DNA of 64,000 bases, from positions 1,612,001-1,676,000 of the forward strand of contig NC_026744.1 in assembly GCF_000210295.1 (NCBI RefSeq), in the 5' to 3' direction. The position numbers and the translations under genes were made by a program. This document shows positions 29,381 to 39,540 of the stretch, in pieces. The first letter of the stretch is position 1; each line of letters begins with the position of its first letter. The notes under the pieces are model-generated. The model was given only the letters and a program-made list of their open reading frames with translations, was not told where the DNA came from and did no database searches. This stretch comes from Trypanosoma brucei gambiense DAL972. Taxonomy: Eukaryota > Euglenozoa > Kinetoplastea > Trypanosomatida > Trypanosomatidae.

Positions 29381-30443
29381 TGTTGATGTGGTGGAGCACA
29401 TGAGGCTCGAGATAACGTGTCTACAGATCTTGAAGAAAGGAGAATAATAACGCTGAGCAAAGCATTTTCTTACTTCTCTCTCTCCTTATACTTTTTTTTT
29501 TCTATCCGGGACCGGAATTTCTCTGCTTTTGATTTCTTTTGTTGCCTACTCCACATCTTTTGCGCTCTCTTCGGTTTTCCCCAAATAGAATTTGAAGTTG
29601 CCTGTCTTTAGGGAGGAAGCGGTGATGTCTAGGTGAGGAAGCGAACGACGCTAACACTGAAAAAATAAAAGTGTGTGCAATGCGTTTGTGTGTGTGGAAA
29701 GAAGTTTGACGTAATAGTAATCACACGGAAGACAAATGAGCACTTAATACTAAAGAAAGAAAAGGAAGGGACAAGTGGAAGTACAGATGACTGAAGGTGG
29801 CGACTGAGGAATGGGATGAGGGAAAGTGGAGTAGGGAAAGAAAGAAAGAAAGGTTGAATCAGACATTAAGGCACGTGTGGCTCAATGGCATAGTGAGTTA
29901 TTGTGTTTGTTACGCTACACGGATAATTACTGACATGCCGAGGGGGGGAACCATATCTTTGGTGAAGAATGGTTTTGTTGCCGCTGCATGGATTGACTGC
30001 AAAAAGTTATGAAGTATTTCTGGAAGTGCGCGGAGGTGCATACTTCCCGATACATGGGTAACGAACTGTGCACTTTCTTTTTTTTCTTTGCGGCCGGGAA
30101 CTCTGAAGGGTAAAATATCTCACAGTGGTATATTGCAAGGGAGGATGGAAGACGATTACGTTATTACTTTTTACCATTGTCGGTAATCCTGGATTTTCTC
30201 ACCCCGTGTCAAACAGTGGTAATTTTTTGGCAAGCGCTTACAACGTTCAATAGGTACGTGGAGTTGCCTTCACTTTCTGTGGTGGCTAAGTTTTTAGGTT
30301 AGGCTGCTGAATTAAGTTATTAATTCATGTTTTCGTGATTATTATTATTATTTTTTGGAGGTTCAAAATTTATCTACCATTTCTCACGCTAGTTACTTCA
30401 TTACCGTGTAGCCTTTCAGTACTGGTCGTGCACACTTCCAACT
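29381..30443. other. Intergenic region, BI-1-like gene to YL1-like gene
   Basis: No supported gene. A 70-nt segment at 29870-29939 resembles the 5' half of a tRNA but has no T arm and was rejected. A GAAA-type run at 29840-29851 and an ATT run at 30341-30353 are simple sequence. AGs near 30359 and 30390 are acceptor candidates for the next gene. Confidence 0.45.
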
Positions 30444-31175
30444 ATGGACGGTGTTGACGACTCCCGCTGGAATGTCGCTGACGACCGCCCGCGGCGTGCC
30501 AACCGTGGCAATATGCTCCAAAACCTTCTGGAGAAGGGCCTCAACTCTGATGAAGAAAAATTTCTTAACAACCTCAGTGATGCCACCTCTGATAGCACCT
30601 TCACAACTAGCGAGGAGGCGGTGGACGAAATTGATAGTGATTTCTCCGACGAGGAGATCGAGGGCGTTTTGGAAGGCACGACAATTGTAACGGATGCCGC
30701 ATTGGAACGGGAGGAGCGGTTGGAGCGAAAAAAAGAGCAGCAAAAAAGTATGCGCCACGGAAAGTTACTGGGACGCGGTGCAGCGGTGGGCCGAGAGCAA
30801 GTTGTGAAATTGCGACTGCGGCCGCCATCGACTATTCCGTTGGAGGATCGGCTCCGAGCGGCACATGAGCGAGCGAAGGAAGTGCGCGCCACAGCAGCAC
30901 GGCGGAGCACCGGGGGCATTGGGGCGATGGGTTCCGTGACACATGAAATTGAAGCAGCTGCAAAGAAACGGCGTGGGTACCATTCAAGGGGTCGAGGGCT
31001 CACCAAAAACGGAGATGAGAATTCGGTGGCAAATGCAACGGATGAGGGAGAGGTGATTCAACGTGTGCGCTACACCAGTAGTGCAAGCGTACTCAAGCTA
31101 TATGGTGTTCCTGTTGTCATATCATTCTCCAGGTGCCTCCCAACAATGTTTACCTCAGGAGCGGGTTCCAACTGA
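30444..31175 (+). CDS. YL1 (VPS72/Swc2)-like nuclear protein, short form
   Basis: The 243-residue protein begins with PRRANRGNMLQNLLEKGLNS, followed by an acidic stretch (SDEEKFLNNLSD, then EAVDEIDSDFSDEEIE), then a basic Arg/Lys/Glu region. This order matches the N-terminal histone-binding half of YL1/VPS72, a subunit of SWR1-type complexes that deposit H2A.Z. The RxxRxxM-LL pattern and the DSDFSDEE motif are the diagnostic parts. The protein stops after VVISFSRCLPTMF, about where the C-terminal YL1_C segment begins in other species, and that segment is missing. The downstream sequence in other frames shows no obvious YL1_C, so it seems genuinely short. The assignment is good but not certain. 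Confidence 0.7.
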   Translation: MDGVDDSRWNVADDRPRRANRGNMLQNLLEKGLNSDEEKFLNNLSDATSDSTFTTSEEAVDEIDSDFSDEEIEGVLEGTTIVTDAALEREERLERKKEQQKSMRHGKLLGRGAAVGREQVVKLRLRPPSTIPLEDRLRAAHERAKEVRATAARRSTGGIGAMGSVTHEIEAAAKKRRGYHSRGRGLTKNGDENSVANATDEGEVIQRVRYTSSASVLKLYGVPVVISFSRCLPTMFTSGAGSN

Positions 31176-31619
31176 TCGGGTGATGTTGGATGATGTTTCG
31201 TGTAGTGTAACACAGATCGTTGACAGAGGGTGCATTCACATCGATCTGGAGGCTGGCGCATTATCAACATGTGACTTACACACGTAACTGAACACGAAAT
31301 CAAGTTGTGTATATCTGAGTGTCTGCACGTGTTGCAGTTTGTTACTCTCTTGTGAAGTACAATCAACATGAAAATTTTAAAATTCTTTGTTAGCCTAACT
31401 TTTCCGTGATCCCAGTCGTCTGCGACTGCAGTCTGCTTTGTACTGCGCACCCAATTTATCCTTTATGTATCTTTTTTTTTTTTCTCTGTATGCGCACCGG
31501 TTACACTGGTTGTGGATAACCCACTCGAAGAGAGCGCTGCTCATCCGAAAGCACTGACGTAATTCTTTAAATTTTCCTGAAAGTAAAATCCTAATCACCG
31601 GGTAAAAGAAAAAGTAATA
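31176..31619. other. Intergenic region before eIF1
   Basis: No supported gene. A T run (31471-31483) with trailing C/T, followed by AG at 31529-31530, gives a likely trans-splice site with a ~89-nt 5' UTR for eIF1. Confidence 0.45.
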
Positions 31620-31949
31620 ATGAATGCAAACGACGAGATGAGCGCGTTGATGGACCAGAAGCGGACTGTGCAGAATGCCCTTGAGGCGCAGAAGGTTCAC
31701 ATTCGTGTGCAGCAGCGTAGAGGAAGGAAATTTGTTACCTCCGTACAGGGCCTCAACCAGCAACTAAATTTCCGCCGTATTAACCGTGAGTTCATGCGCC
31801 GGTGGGGATGCAACGGGACGGTGATCACTACACCAGAGGCGGGAACTGTCATTCAGCTGCAAGGAAACTGGAGCGAAGAGATTCGCACATTCCTTCTTGA
31901 AGAGCACATGGCGACCGAGCAGAACTTAGAGATCCACTCGCTGAACTGA
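31620..31949 (+). CDS. eIF1: Translation initiation factor eIF1 (SUI1)
   Basis: The 109-residue protein is full length for eIF1. It binds the 40S subunit near the P site and enforces AUG selection during scanning. Visible signatures: a HIRVQQRRGRKFVTSVQGL strand pair where the family has 'HIRIQQRNGRKTLTTVQGL', the ACNGTV-like WGCNGTVITTPEAGTVIQLQG core, and the final EEIRTFLLEEHM helix before IHSLN. The basic residues of the ribosome-binding loop are kept. The start ATG at 31620 follows a good splice acceptor. The N-terminal tail (MNANDEMSALMDQKRT) is variable in the family. No unusual features. Confidence 0.95.
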   Translation: MNANDEMSALMDQKRTVQNALEAQKVHIRVQQRRGRKFVTSVQGLNQQLNFRRINREFMRRWGCNGTVITTPEAGTVIQLQGNWSEEIRTFLLEEHMATEQNLEIHSLN

Positions 31950-33704
31950 TGAAGACTAAGGACGAGAGGAACGCACATCGGGGTAATTTAAACAAGAGAA
32001 AAGGAAAGATAGTGGAGATGAGGCTACACAGTGCAGTTTTAAAGGAAATGAAAGGTATCACTGAGGAAGTTAAAGGAGTTCACACAATTTACAGAGCGAT
32101 ACAGATAGATTGTTACATGAGTATCAACGGCGCTGCGTCGACCGAAGTTAGGTACGTCAATCGCATTGGTAGAGGAGGGTGATTGTGTTGCCTCTGCCAG
32201 GGTTATTTCATGTACAATAAAAAGAAGGATAAGGATTTGTTTTTGTCTGCTCTTACATCCATCTGATATTGTGTTATTCCCCTGTCAGCATCTCTGCCCT
32301 GTCCGCAGGTAAGAGGCTGCTGTAACTAGCAGAAAAAATGGAAGATGAATCCGTCGAATGTGAGTGTGCACAGTTAAAGAGGAGCGAAAACATATCAGTT
32401 GATGAAGCATGAGTGGTCCATTAGCAACAACTCTGCTGCGGCACCACACAAGAAAATGAAAAGAGGTACACCTCTGTTTCTGTTCTAGGATTTTCCGTCG
32501 ATTATCGTGAGTAGTGTTGTGAAATAATCGTGGAAGAAAACAGAAGGGGGAGACGAGGAAGGATATCGGGAGAAGCTGTGACTACGGTACGCTTGAAACC
32601 AATGCCGCAGAGCGTAAAGAAAAATCCGATCACTTGAGCTACTAATATTGCGTGCATAACCCCCTTTCTCCCTTTCACCATGGTGGTGTATGCATCCCGT
32701 GTCTTTTTTTTTCTTTGTTTCCCTTGTGTTGAACATGTGTTTTTTTGTGCATACGCTCCACGACGCGAGAAAGCGCTGGCGCGTAGTTCTACAAACACGT
32801 CTCGCATGACCGTTAATTACCCTTTCATCCCCCCCCATCCACTGCTGTTAAGATGTTCATTTTGATCCCTCAAGTTGTAAGTTTGTCTCTGCTTCGAATT
32901 TTACTAACGCATCTTTTCTTTTTATCTACGGGAACGCAAGTCAGAAGGAAATAGTACAAAAAAAGGGATGTAAAGCTCGTGGGAGTCTGTGCACAGAGTG
33001 TGTTTTGAGAGTACCCAGTAGGATAAACTTGTGACTCTAATGAATTGCGCGTAGAATTTCGGTGCGAGGACGAGAGCGCCGGGTTCTTATCTGCCCCGTT
33101 GAAGTTGTCCGTAGAGGTGCAGGTTTGGTCCCAAAGCAACACGAAATGTGTGTGTTATGCGACAGAAGGTGCGTTCCTTGCGCCGCGCAAGAGAAGAGAA
33201 GAGATGAGTGCCCTATTTTATTTTTATTTTTTTACGGACGAGTATCGGTGAGATGTACTTGCTGTCCAGTTTGTGCGACTCTAGTTAAGCCGTTGGGTTT
33301 AGAATGGGTAAATGGTGGCAAAGCAGTTGAAGTCCATCCATAATTGTGAAAAGGTGGAGGAGCGCTCCATGTCGTGAATATTGAAGGGATCGCACGAGTA
33401 ACAGAGTAAGTTAAATGCTAGTCGTAATGTTTTTCTTCGTTAACGTTACTACTTTGCACCGCTGGGTAAAGGGGGCAGATAGCCAATTAGCGGGGCTTGT
33501 ATTTTCCGTAGCCACTACCGGATCTTCAACCTCTCTTTCACAACTCTCCCGAACCATATATACAATCACACGTATCTTCAAACAATAATAACCCCATGAC
33601 CAAACATATGAACAGTTAGCAAGGGTGAGTGGATATTTCTCTTTAGACACCGAACAGAAAGCAGGATACAAAAGGTCCGATAACAAAGAAAAAGGAAAAG
33701 AGAA
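31950..33704. other. Long intergenic region, eIF1 to RRM/R3H gene
   Basis: No supported gene in 1.75 kb. A 77-codon frame overlapping the eIF1 stop (ATG at 31949) is judged 3' UTR. T runs near 32705-32713 and A/G-rich patches near 33640-33700 occur. No strong hairpin or repeat seen. Confidence 0.4.
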
Positions 33705-35120
33705 ATGCCTGTGCTTCCGGAGTTCATCCCACTAGGGAAGCAAAAGGAGATGTTCGCCGTCTCCTCATGGCGTGACTCCCCGCAAGCATCAACACCTGCG
33801 CTTTCAAACGTGGCAAATCAGCCAATGAGTCCCGCTCTACTGCCAGCTGCTCAGTGCGAAAAGGATGTTGGACAACAGGGAAAGGGCCAACGTACACGAA
33901 AATCAAAAGGAAGGGGAAAGAACCAATCTTCACAGCGGCAGCCTGACGTGGAAGATTTCTTCGTCAACTTCGTTCTTCCACCTGGGATATCTTTTGCCAA
34001 TATCAAGGAGGAACTGCAACTCTTTGCAACAACACCGCTGCACATATATGATGTTGGACCACCGCACACACTTTTGGTTAAGAAGAGCACAGGTGCAGTT
34101 GGTAATGCCGACGCGGATGTCAGCGCCGCATCCCAACAAGCCGATGGCACCGCCCCCCTCATCGACAAGGGCGTATCCAAGTGCGCTGCACATGAACAAT
34201 CACCGATCCGAACACCAAACATCATGTGTGGTGCCACTGCAGACTGTAGTGGCGAGGTTGCGGGTGCAGCGATGCCTGGTATATCCCTTCCTCCATCCAT
34301 CCCTGCAGAAACACTCTCAAAGGGTTATCTGATTTCACTTCTGTTCGCTGAAAGTAGCGAAGCAGAGAAGGTGAGCGAGTTACTCAAAAAGAAATGGCCG
34401 CAGTCCACAGTGACAATAGTTCCGCGTAACCGCTCGATGCTGAATGCATCATTGGTTCTTAAGGGCCTCCCAAACCTTCCGAAAACGGAGGTTATTATTG
34501 AGGAACTTGATAAAATCATTCCACATAAGCCGTCTTATATTCGCCTCCATCGCGGTGAGCGTGGGGTCTTCAAGAATGTGGTATTTATCAAGTACCCAAA
34601 TCGAGAAATCGCTGAAGAGTGCAAGCTGCGGCTTGAGCGCCTCTACATCGGATCGCGCCCGCTGAAGGTGGAATTTAAAAAGAAAGAAAAACCCGCTGCA
34701 GAAAAGGATGAGGGTATGACCTTACAGCAACTTGTTCGTGACCTACGCGTGAGCTCAGAGAATGAGGGTTTCAGATATCAGCGCAGTGATCTCAGCAAAG
34801 AAGACCTCAAAGTGCTCAAGCAACTCTGCAACTCTTATGGCCTTTCTTTCGATCTTGACGACCGCACCGTAACGGTGCGCCGTATTCTCCCATTGAGCGG
34901 GCGTCCCTCCCCAGCAATGCGTCCCACTGCTGCCAATGGCTGTGCCTCCCACACGTTGACTGCAACAATGCCAACACCGGGAACACTGCAGCCGATGGAT
35001 TTTCGGGGTATTCGCCATTGGCGGGAACTGAACAGCCAACAAGTTTCACTGGGCATTGCACGACCGAAGGAGCCTGGTTCGGTACAACCTTTCGCTCCGG
35101 GTCGTGGTCGCCCCTTGTGA
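33705..35120 (+). CDS. RNA-binding protein with RRM and R3H-like domains
   Basis: The 471-residue protein starts at ATG 33705. Residues ~1-85 are disordered and basic (QRTRKSKGRGKNQSSQRQ). A conserved-looking segment DVEDFFVNFVLPPGISFANIKEEL is followed by a linker. Residues ~247-325 form a divergent RRM: ASLVLKGLPNLPKTEVI as RNP2-like and GVFKNVVFIKYPNREIAEEC as RNP1-like, with VEFKKK closing the fold. Residues ~335-395 resemble an R3H domain (LSKEDLKVLKQLCNSYGLS, then RTVTVRRI), but the Arg-x3-His core is replaced, so nucleotide binding there is doubtful. RRM plus R3H in this order is found in Pin4/Cip2-type mRNA regulators of fungi. Trypanosomes regulate genes mainly after transcription, so an mRNA stability or translation role is likely but inferred. 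Confidence 0.78.
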   Translation: MPVLPEFIPLGKQKEMFAVSSWRDSPQASTPALSNVANQPMSPALLPAAQCEKDVGQQGKGQRTRKSKGRGKNQSSQRQPDVEDFFVNFVLPPGISFANIKEELQLFATTPLHIYDVGPPHTLLVKKSTGAVGNADADVSAASQQADGTAPLIDKGVSKCAAHEQSPIRTPNIMCGATADCSGEVAGAAMPGISLPPSIPAETLSKGYLISLLFAESSEAEKVSELLKKKWPQSTVTIVPRNRSMLNASLVLKGLPNLPKTEVIIEELDKIIPHKPSYIRLHRGERGVFKNVVFIKYPNREIAEECKLRLERLYIGSRPLKVEFKKKEKPAAEKDEGMTLQQLVRDLRVSSENEGFRYQRSDLSKEDLKVLKQLCNSYGLSFDLDDRTVTVRRILPLSGRPSPAMRPTAANGCASHTLTATMPTPGTLQPMDFRGIRHWRELNSQQVSLGIARPKEPGSVQPFAPGRGRPL

Positions 35121-38100
35121 TTAATATAGTGACCCCACTTTAGTTGCAAGAAAAGTGGATGAAGAGAGGGGGGTGTGGGAGCGAAGAGATGTGAAATTTG
35201 GAAAGTGAAGCAGATGTGGGGAGAAGTGTGGAGTGAAAAGATGGTGGTTCTGGAATGCTGCGCGAGGTCAACCTGACGAGTGTCCAGAGACCACCAGCAG
35301 ATCAAAGTAGACACTTAAAGAGGGACGAGTGAAACCAACGGCAACAACGAGGTGATGGTGATATGGTGAGGGGAACCAACAAAAAGGGAAGATAAAATAA
35401 AAGGAAAGAAGTAAAGGGTCAAAGGTCAGCAATCAACAGGTGAAGGACTGTGAGAAAACGAGAAAATGAGTATTAAAGTAGGTAAGGGAAATGAAACAAT
35501 AAACGTGCGTGTAAAGTGAAAACGCATTTCTTTTGCATTTCATTTTGCGCATGCCTTTATTGTAACATGCGTGTGCTAGGTTATTCTAACCGTCCCCAAA
35601 AAGTAGGAACACACCGCTCTTGGTCATAGATACATCTGACCGAAACCACTGAAGTGCATCAGAGGTATCGTGAATGTACTGACCGTTGTGGTAGTGGGCC
35701 CACCAACTATGAATCAGGTTGGTTTACTTGGTGGTGAAGGAGACAAAATAAACGAGGGTGATGGAAGTATAACAAAACGTTGAATCGAAGGTGGGACACC
35801 GAGCCTTTTATCCTTCTCAGTTTCTCCACTGAACAATTTTTTTTTTGATCCCCCTCTTTCCCTTATTATTTTGCTTGAGTTGATTTAATTCCCCTTTGAG
35901 AAGTGCTCTTTTGAGTACCATTCGTGTACACTCGGTGCCTCTTGTGATTATTTCGTGTTTCACATCACTTCCACCACCCTCCCACACAAATTCTCTGTCT
36001 GTGGTGACTTTCTTTGTCTGTTATTTATGTTTTTGTTTTGTTTTGTTTTTGTTTCTTTTTCTGTTGTTTAAACCTTTTTTTTAGCTATTGGAAGGGACGG
36101 AAGGTTGCCGTCATTTTTCAATGGTTCTACAAGTTTTTGTGCCAACGGTTGCCTGTTGCGGCGTCGATCACCGGTTACAATCACAACGGGGGATCTTTAG
36201 GGAGAACGTGTTATCCCTAGACTGGTGTGGGATTGCCATTTGTTTTGTTACAAGTGATTCTTATGATGTGTGATTTTCTTCCTCCTCACTGCCTTCCTTT
36301 TTTTTCTTCCCTCTTCCTCCCCTCTTCCTTTGAGGTTCACTTCATGAAGGAAATAATAACCTTAAGGGAATTTAATTGGGGATGGATAGTCTTCCATGAT
36401 AATGTACACCGTGCGCATGCACACACACTTAGCGTCTTGACCATTTAAGCTGCCGCAGCGTTAAGGTGAAGAGTGGTTTGCTCAACCAGTTGTGAAACCC
36501 AGGGTAGTTAATAGAAACCTACTGGGCACTCACCGCAGCTCATACGTCCCAACTCCGCCCCATCATGCGAGTTAATGATAGGAACGAAGAGATGCATTAA
36601 ATGTAACTCTCAGGGAACCACCATGTACCTACACACTGGAGATGTTAAAGCAGTGTAAAGATTACTGGAAGAAGGTGACATATTTGAATGAATAGAACCT
36701 TTCCATTCAATCGGGAAGCAGGCTATTTGGTTCCGTTTGGCACATCTGACGCACCATCCGTACGGAGCGGCAAGCGGTTGCAAGAAAGGTGACGGCGAGA
36801 AAAGGGAAAAAGGATAACTACATATGCTTTCGTTTGCGGCAGGCTCAGCGATCGGCATAGGGAGTCGCGTTGATTGGGAGATGTTATAACCAACCAATTG
36901 TTGAAGTGGCAAAAAAAAATTTCCGGTGGACCGAGCTCCGGTGTAAAAATAGGAAAAATCCAGCTACCTCATTGCTCTCCCTCCCAACGTACTCGCATAT
37001 ATGAGTGTGAGGAAGGGGATATGCGATTGTCGGCGTGATCCTGCTCATATTTGACGTGCACATTATTTGTGTACCGCGGTATGAATCAAATAGCAACCCA
37101 GTAGTGGTGCGTCTAAGGCAGTCCCACAAGCTAAGGGCTAAACCGCTGTTACAACTTTAAAGTGGCACCGACGTCACGGTGTTTGTTGTAGAATGTGAAA
37201 ACAAACCACGGCTGCAATAAATCCCTCTGTTAGATTGCATGATCCATAGTCAATCCCATTAAATATTAAACCCCCTGATTTTCTACGATTTGGGGCACAT
37301 GCTTCAGGTTTCCAACGCCATATGTGTCGTAGGCAGCGTGAGGCTGTGACATATATACGCAGTATCTCACACAAAGTATTTCCACACTGTTAAAAGATTC
37401 CGCAAAGGACAGAGTTCCGTTTGGAGGGCTAACGCCGCTAATTATTGTGTTTTGCTGACGGAAGGATCTCCGCGCGTCCCTGTTTGTTTCCTCAACTCTT
37501 ACAAATCAAGCGGGTGGGACTGTCCAGAAGAGAATGATACTTTTACGTGACGATGTATGAGGTAAGTTTCTAGCGAAGTGTCACATCTTTGGAGTAATGC
37601 CACTGGTTTAATACTGACGTTTTGTCGCGCCGGCATCACCAATTTTTGACTTGTCTCTGCGGCGGCAGTTTTCTTTATCGTGTGTGTGTGTGTGTGTTGG
37701 GGGCGGGGGAGGCGTCAGAGGGAATGCTGTGACCAAACCGTATACCAGCGAAGGAGGAAACAGACAGAGGGGTAGCGTAACCGTATGGTATACAAGTAAT
37801 CGGTGTGGTATACAAATGTTGAGAGAGTACCATGGACGGTGCTGAATGAAGCCGCTTCCCCCCCCCCCCAGTCATCTCCCGTTATCCATCTCGTTTTCGT
37901 TCCCTTTAACGACTGGTAACGCAAGGGTTTCTTCTCGTGGACATCTCTAAAATGGGATCGACGTTAAACTTCTCCTTCACTTCCATTCCTCATATGTCAG
38001 AGTGCTCAAGCAAAGCGCAAATATTTTTGCCTGCTTGTTTATGTTAGTACTCGGGATGTTGTGGGCTTGCGATACACTTTTCGTTAGAGGAAGAAGGCAA

Positions 38101-38511
38101 GCGAACAATTGGGATTAATCGCTGCTGTTTTTTTTTTTAATAGGCTGGTAAAATCTCCCAATATTCATGCAATTGCTCGTCTTATTGAACATCTGTACGG
38201 GTTTTACTTCAATTCGTGAAGCTGAGAACTGTTTTTCGTATCCTTTTCGCGCGGGGGCGTGTCATGGTCTAGTGAGCACTCATCAGGTGGTCATTTTATA
38301 TTTGTATACCCAGCGCTTTTCAATGTGGTTTCTTGGGAAAAAAAACTTTTTTTTGTGAGCACTCATGCTGGTTAGCAGTTTGGGAGAATGTCCTTAACCT
38401 TGCATTGCAGGTTCCTCTGCTCCTTACTATTGGTCCTCGTTGACCACTCAAATGGAAATTTAAAACCTTCTACTTTTGCCTTTCGTTTCCTACCAATTTA
38501 GTGGCACAAAC
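35121..38511. other. 3.4-kb non-coding stretch (long 3' UTR and leader)
   Basis: No supported gene in 3.4 kb although short frames occur on both strands; none has recognisable content. It holds a (GT)n repeat at 37679-37697 followed by G-rich sequence, a C run at about 37860-37869, a purine-rich stretch at 35150-35500, and T tracts at 36020-36085. The likely contents are a long 3' UTR of the RNA-binding protein gene and the leader of the kinase gene. A small unannotated RNA gene cannot be excluded. Confidence 0.5.
38467..38501 (+). promoter_or_regulatory. Predicted spliced-leader acceptor of the kinase gene
   Basis: A 30-nt C/T-rich tract leads to AG at 38500-38501, only 10 nt before ATG 38512. 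This fixes the start better than homology, since the first residues are not conserved. Confidence 0.5.
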
Positions 38512-39540
38512 ATGTGTGGGAAGGATTCATCACATGACTACAGTACACTTGTAACCGCCCTTTCACGAACAATGGTTTTCAAGCAGGACTCACACCCACG
38601 TTACGAGGGTCCTGTAGCACTGAAAGTGGCAGCAAAATCGGGGTCAGATGATCGAGGTATGCACCCGTCACTACACGAAGCGGGTGTCTACAAGCTGATA
38701 TGCCCACATCCTTCTATTCCTGATTACGTTGATTGCGTGGAAGATTGGTTCGACACGGAGCGCTTTCTAGCTGAGGAGGAGCGCCGTGGGGAGCAGCGTT
38801 TGCCTGTTCTCGTCACACAGTTTATCAAGGCAGTTGCACTTGACCGCTTTCTTTGTTCTGTACGCGTAATTCGGTGGTCCGTAGTCATTCACATCGCTAA
38901 CCAGCTCGTTGAGGTACTTAAGCACATAAACAGCAAGGGCGTTGTATATCGTGACCTCAAGCTACCCAACGTAATAATTGGAGCAGGGGGTAACGTATGG
39001 CTCGTGGACTACGCGAGTTCAATGATTGTTGGGGGTGAAGAACCATCAAGTGGTGTAACGTCTCACATGCGTCCTCCAGAATCGTTCGAGTTCCCGGATC
39101 ACCAAAGTGGGGAACAAATATCGCAAGCTCAGCTCTCTTTCATGGCGGACTTTTGGGTGTTCGGCGCGTTTCTACTGGAAATACTCTCTGGTCGTCCATA
39201 CCTTGGGTCCTTCGACGTGCGGAGTAGTCATCTAACGCAGAGTCAACTGGAGGAAAAGGTGTTGGAAGGTGTTTCCGTGATTAAGGATCGTTACAAGGGT
39301 GCATACTACAACAGACGGTTTAATAAGAGTTTTCCATGCAACGCAAAGACTTTATGGGATGCGCTTACGGGGTTGCTTATTAAATTGCTGCGGCGTAATC
39401 CGAAAGAGAGGTTAGGCCATGATGGCGGTTGGTATGCCGTCAAGCAGCAACCATTCTTCAAATATACTCTCTGTGACCTCACCGTACCGTTTCCATTGGA
39501 TTATGAAGATGAAATTGAAGAGCTTATGGCCGGTTTTTAG
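38512..39540 (+). CDS. Atypical eukaryotic protein kinase
   Basis: The 342-residue protein is almost only a kinase domain. Recognised elements: VALKVAAK with the ATP-anchoring Lys38; HEAGVYKL as a possible helix C with its Glu; the catalytic loop VVYRDLKLPN (Tyr replaces His of HRD; Asp148, Lys150, Asn153 kept); DYA at 166-168 in place of DFG; RPPE in place of APE; and ADFWVFGAFLLEIL for subdomain IX. The glycine-rich GxGxxG loop is missing, and there is little sequence before Lys38 to hold it. Catalytic residues are therefore mostly present but the metal-binding DFG is altered and nucleotide gripping is impaired. It may have reduced or no activity. The family within the kinome could not be assigned. 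Confidence 0.87.
   Translation: MCGKDSSHDYSTLVTALSRTMVFKQDSHPRYEGPVALKVAAKSGSDDRGMHPSLHEAGVYKLICPHPSIPDYVDCVEDWFDTERFLAEEERRGEQRLPVLVTQFIKAVALDRFLCSVRVIRWSVVIHIANQLVEVLKHINSKGVVYRDLKLPNVIIGAGGNVWLVDYASSMIVGGEEPSSGVTSHMRPPESFEFPDHQSGEQISQAQLSFMADFWVFGAFLLEILSGRPYLGSFDVRSSHLTQSQLEEKVLEGVSVIKDRYKGAYYNRRFNKSFPCNAKTLWDALTGLLIKLLRRNPKERLGHDGGWYAVKQQPFFKYTLCDLTVPFPLDYEDEIEELMAGF

Noticed and set aside
29870..29939. A 70-nt segment with a tRNA-like acceptor pairing, a perfect A-box match (TGGCTCAATGG) and a D arm.
   Set aside because: No T arm or B box is present, the anticodon stem has a mismatch, and position 37 would be a pyrimidine. A functional nuclear tRNA is not credible.
31949..32182. ATG frame of 77 codons overlapping the eIF1 stop codon (TGATG).
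   Set aside because: Trypanosome mRNAs are monocistronic after trans-splicing, no splice acceptor fits, and the sequence is basic and unconserved in appearance. Read as 3' UTR.
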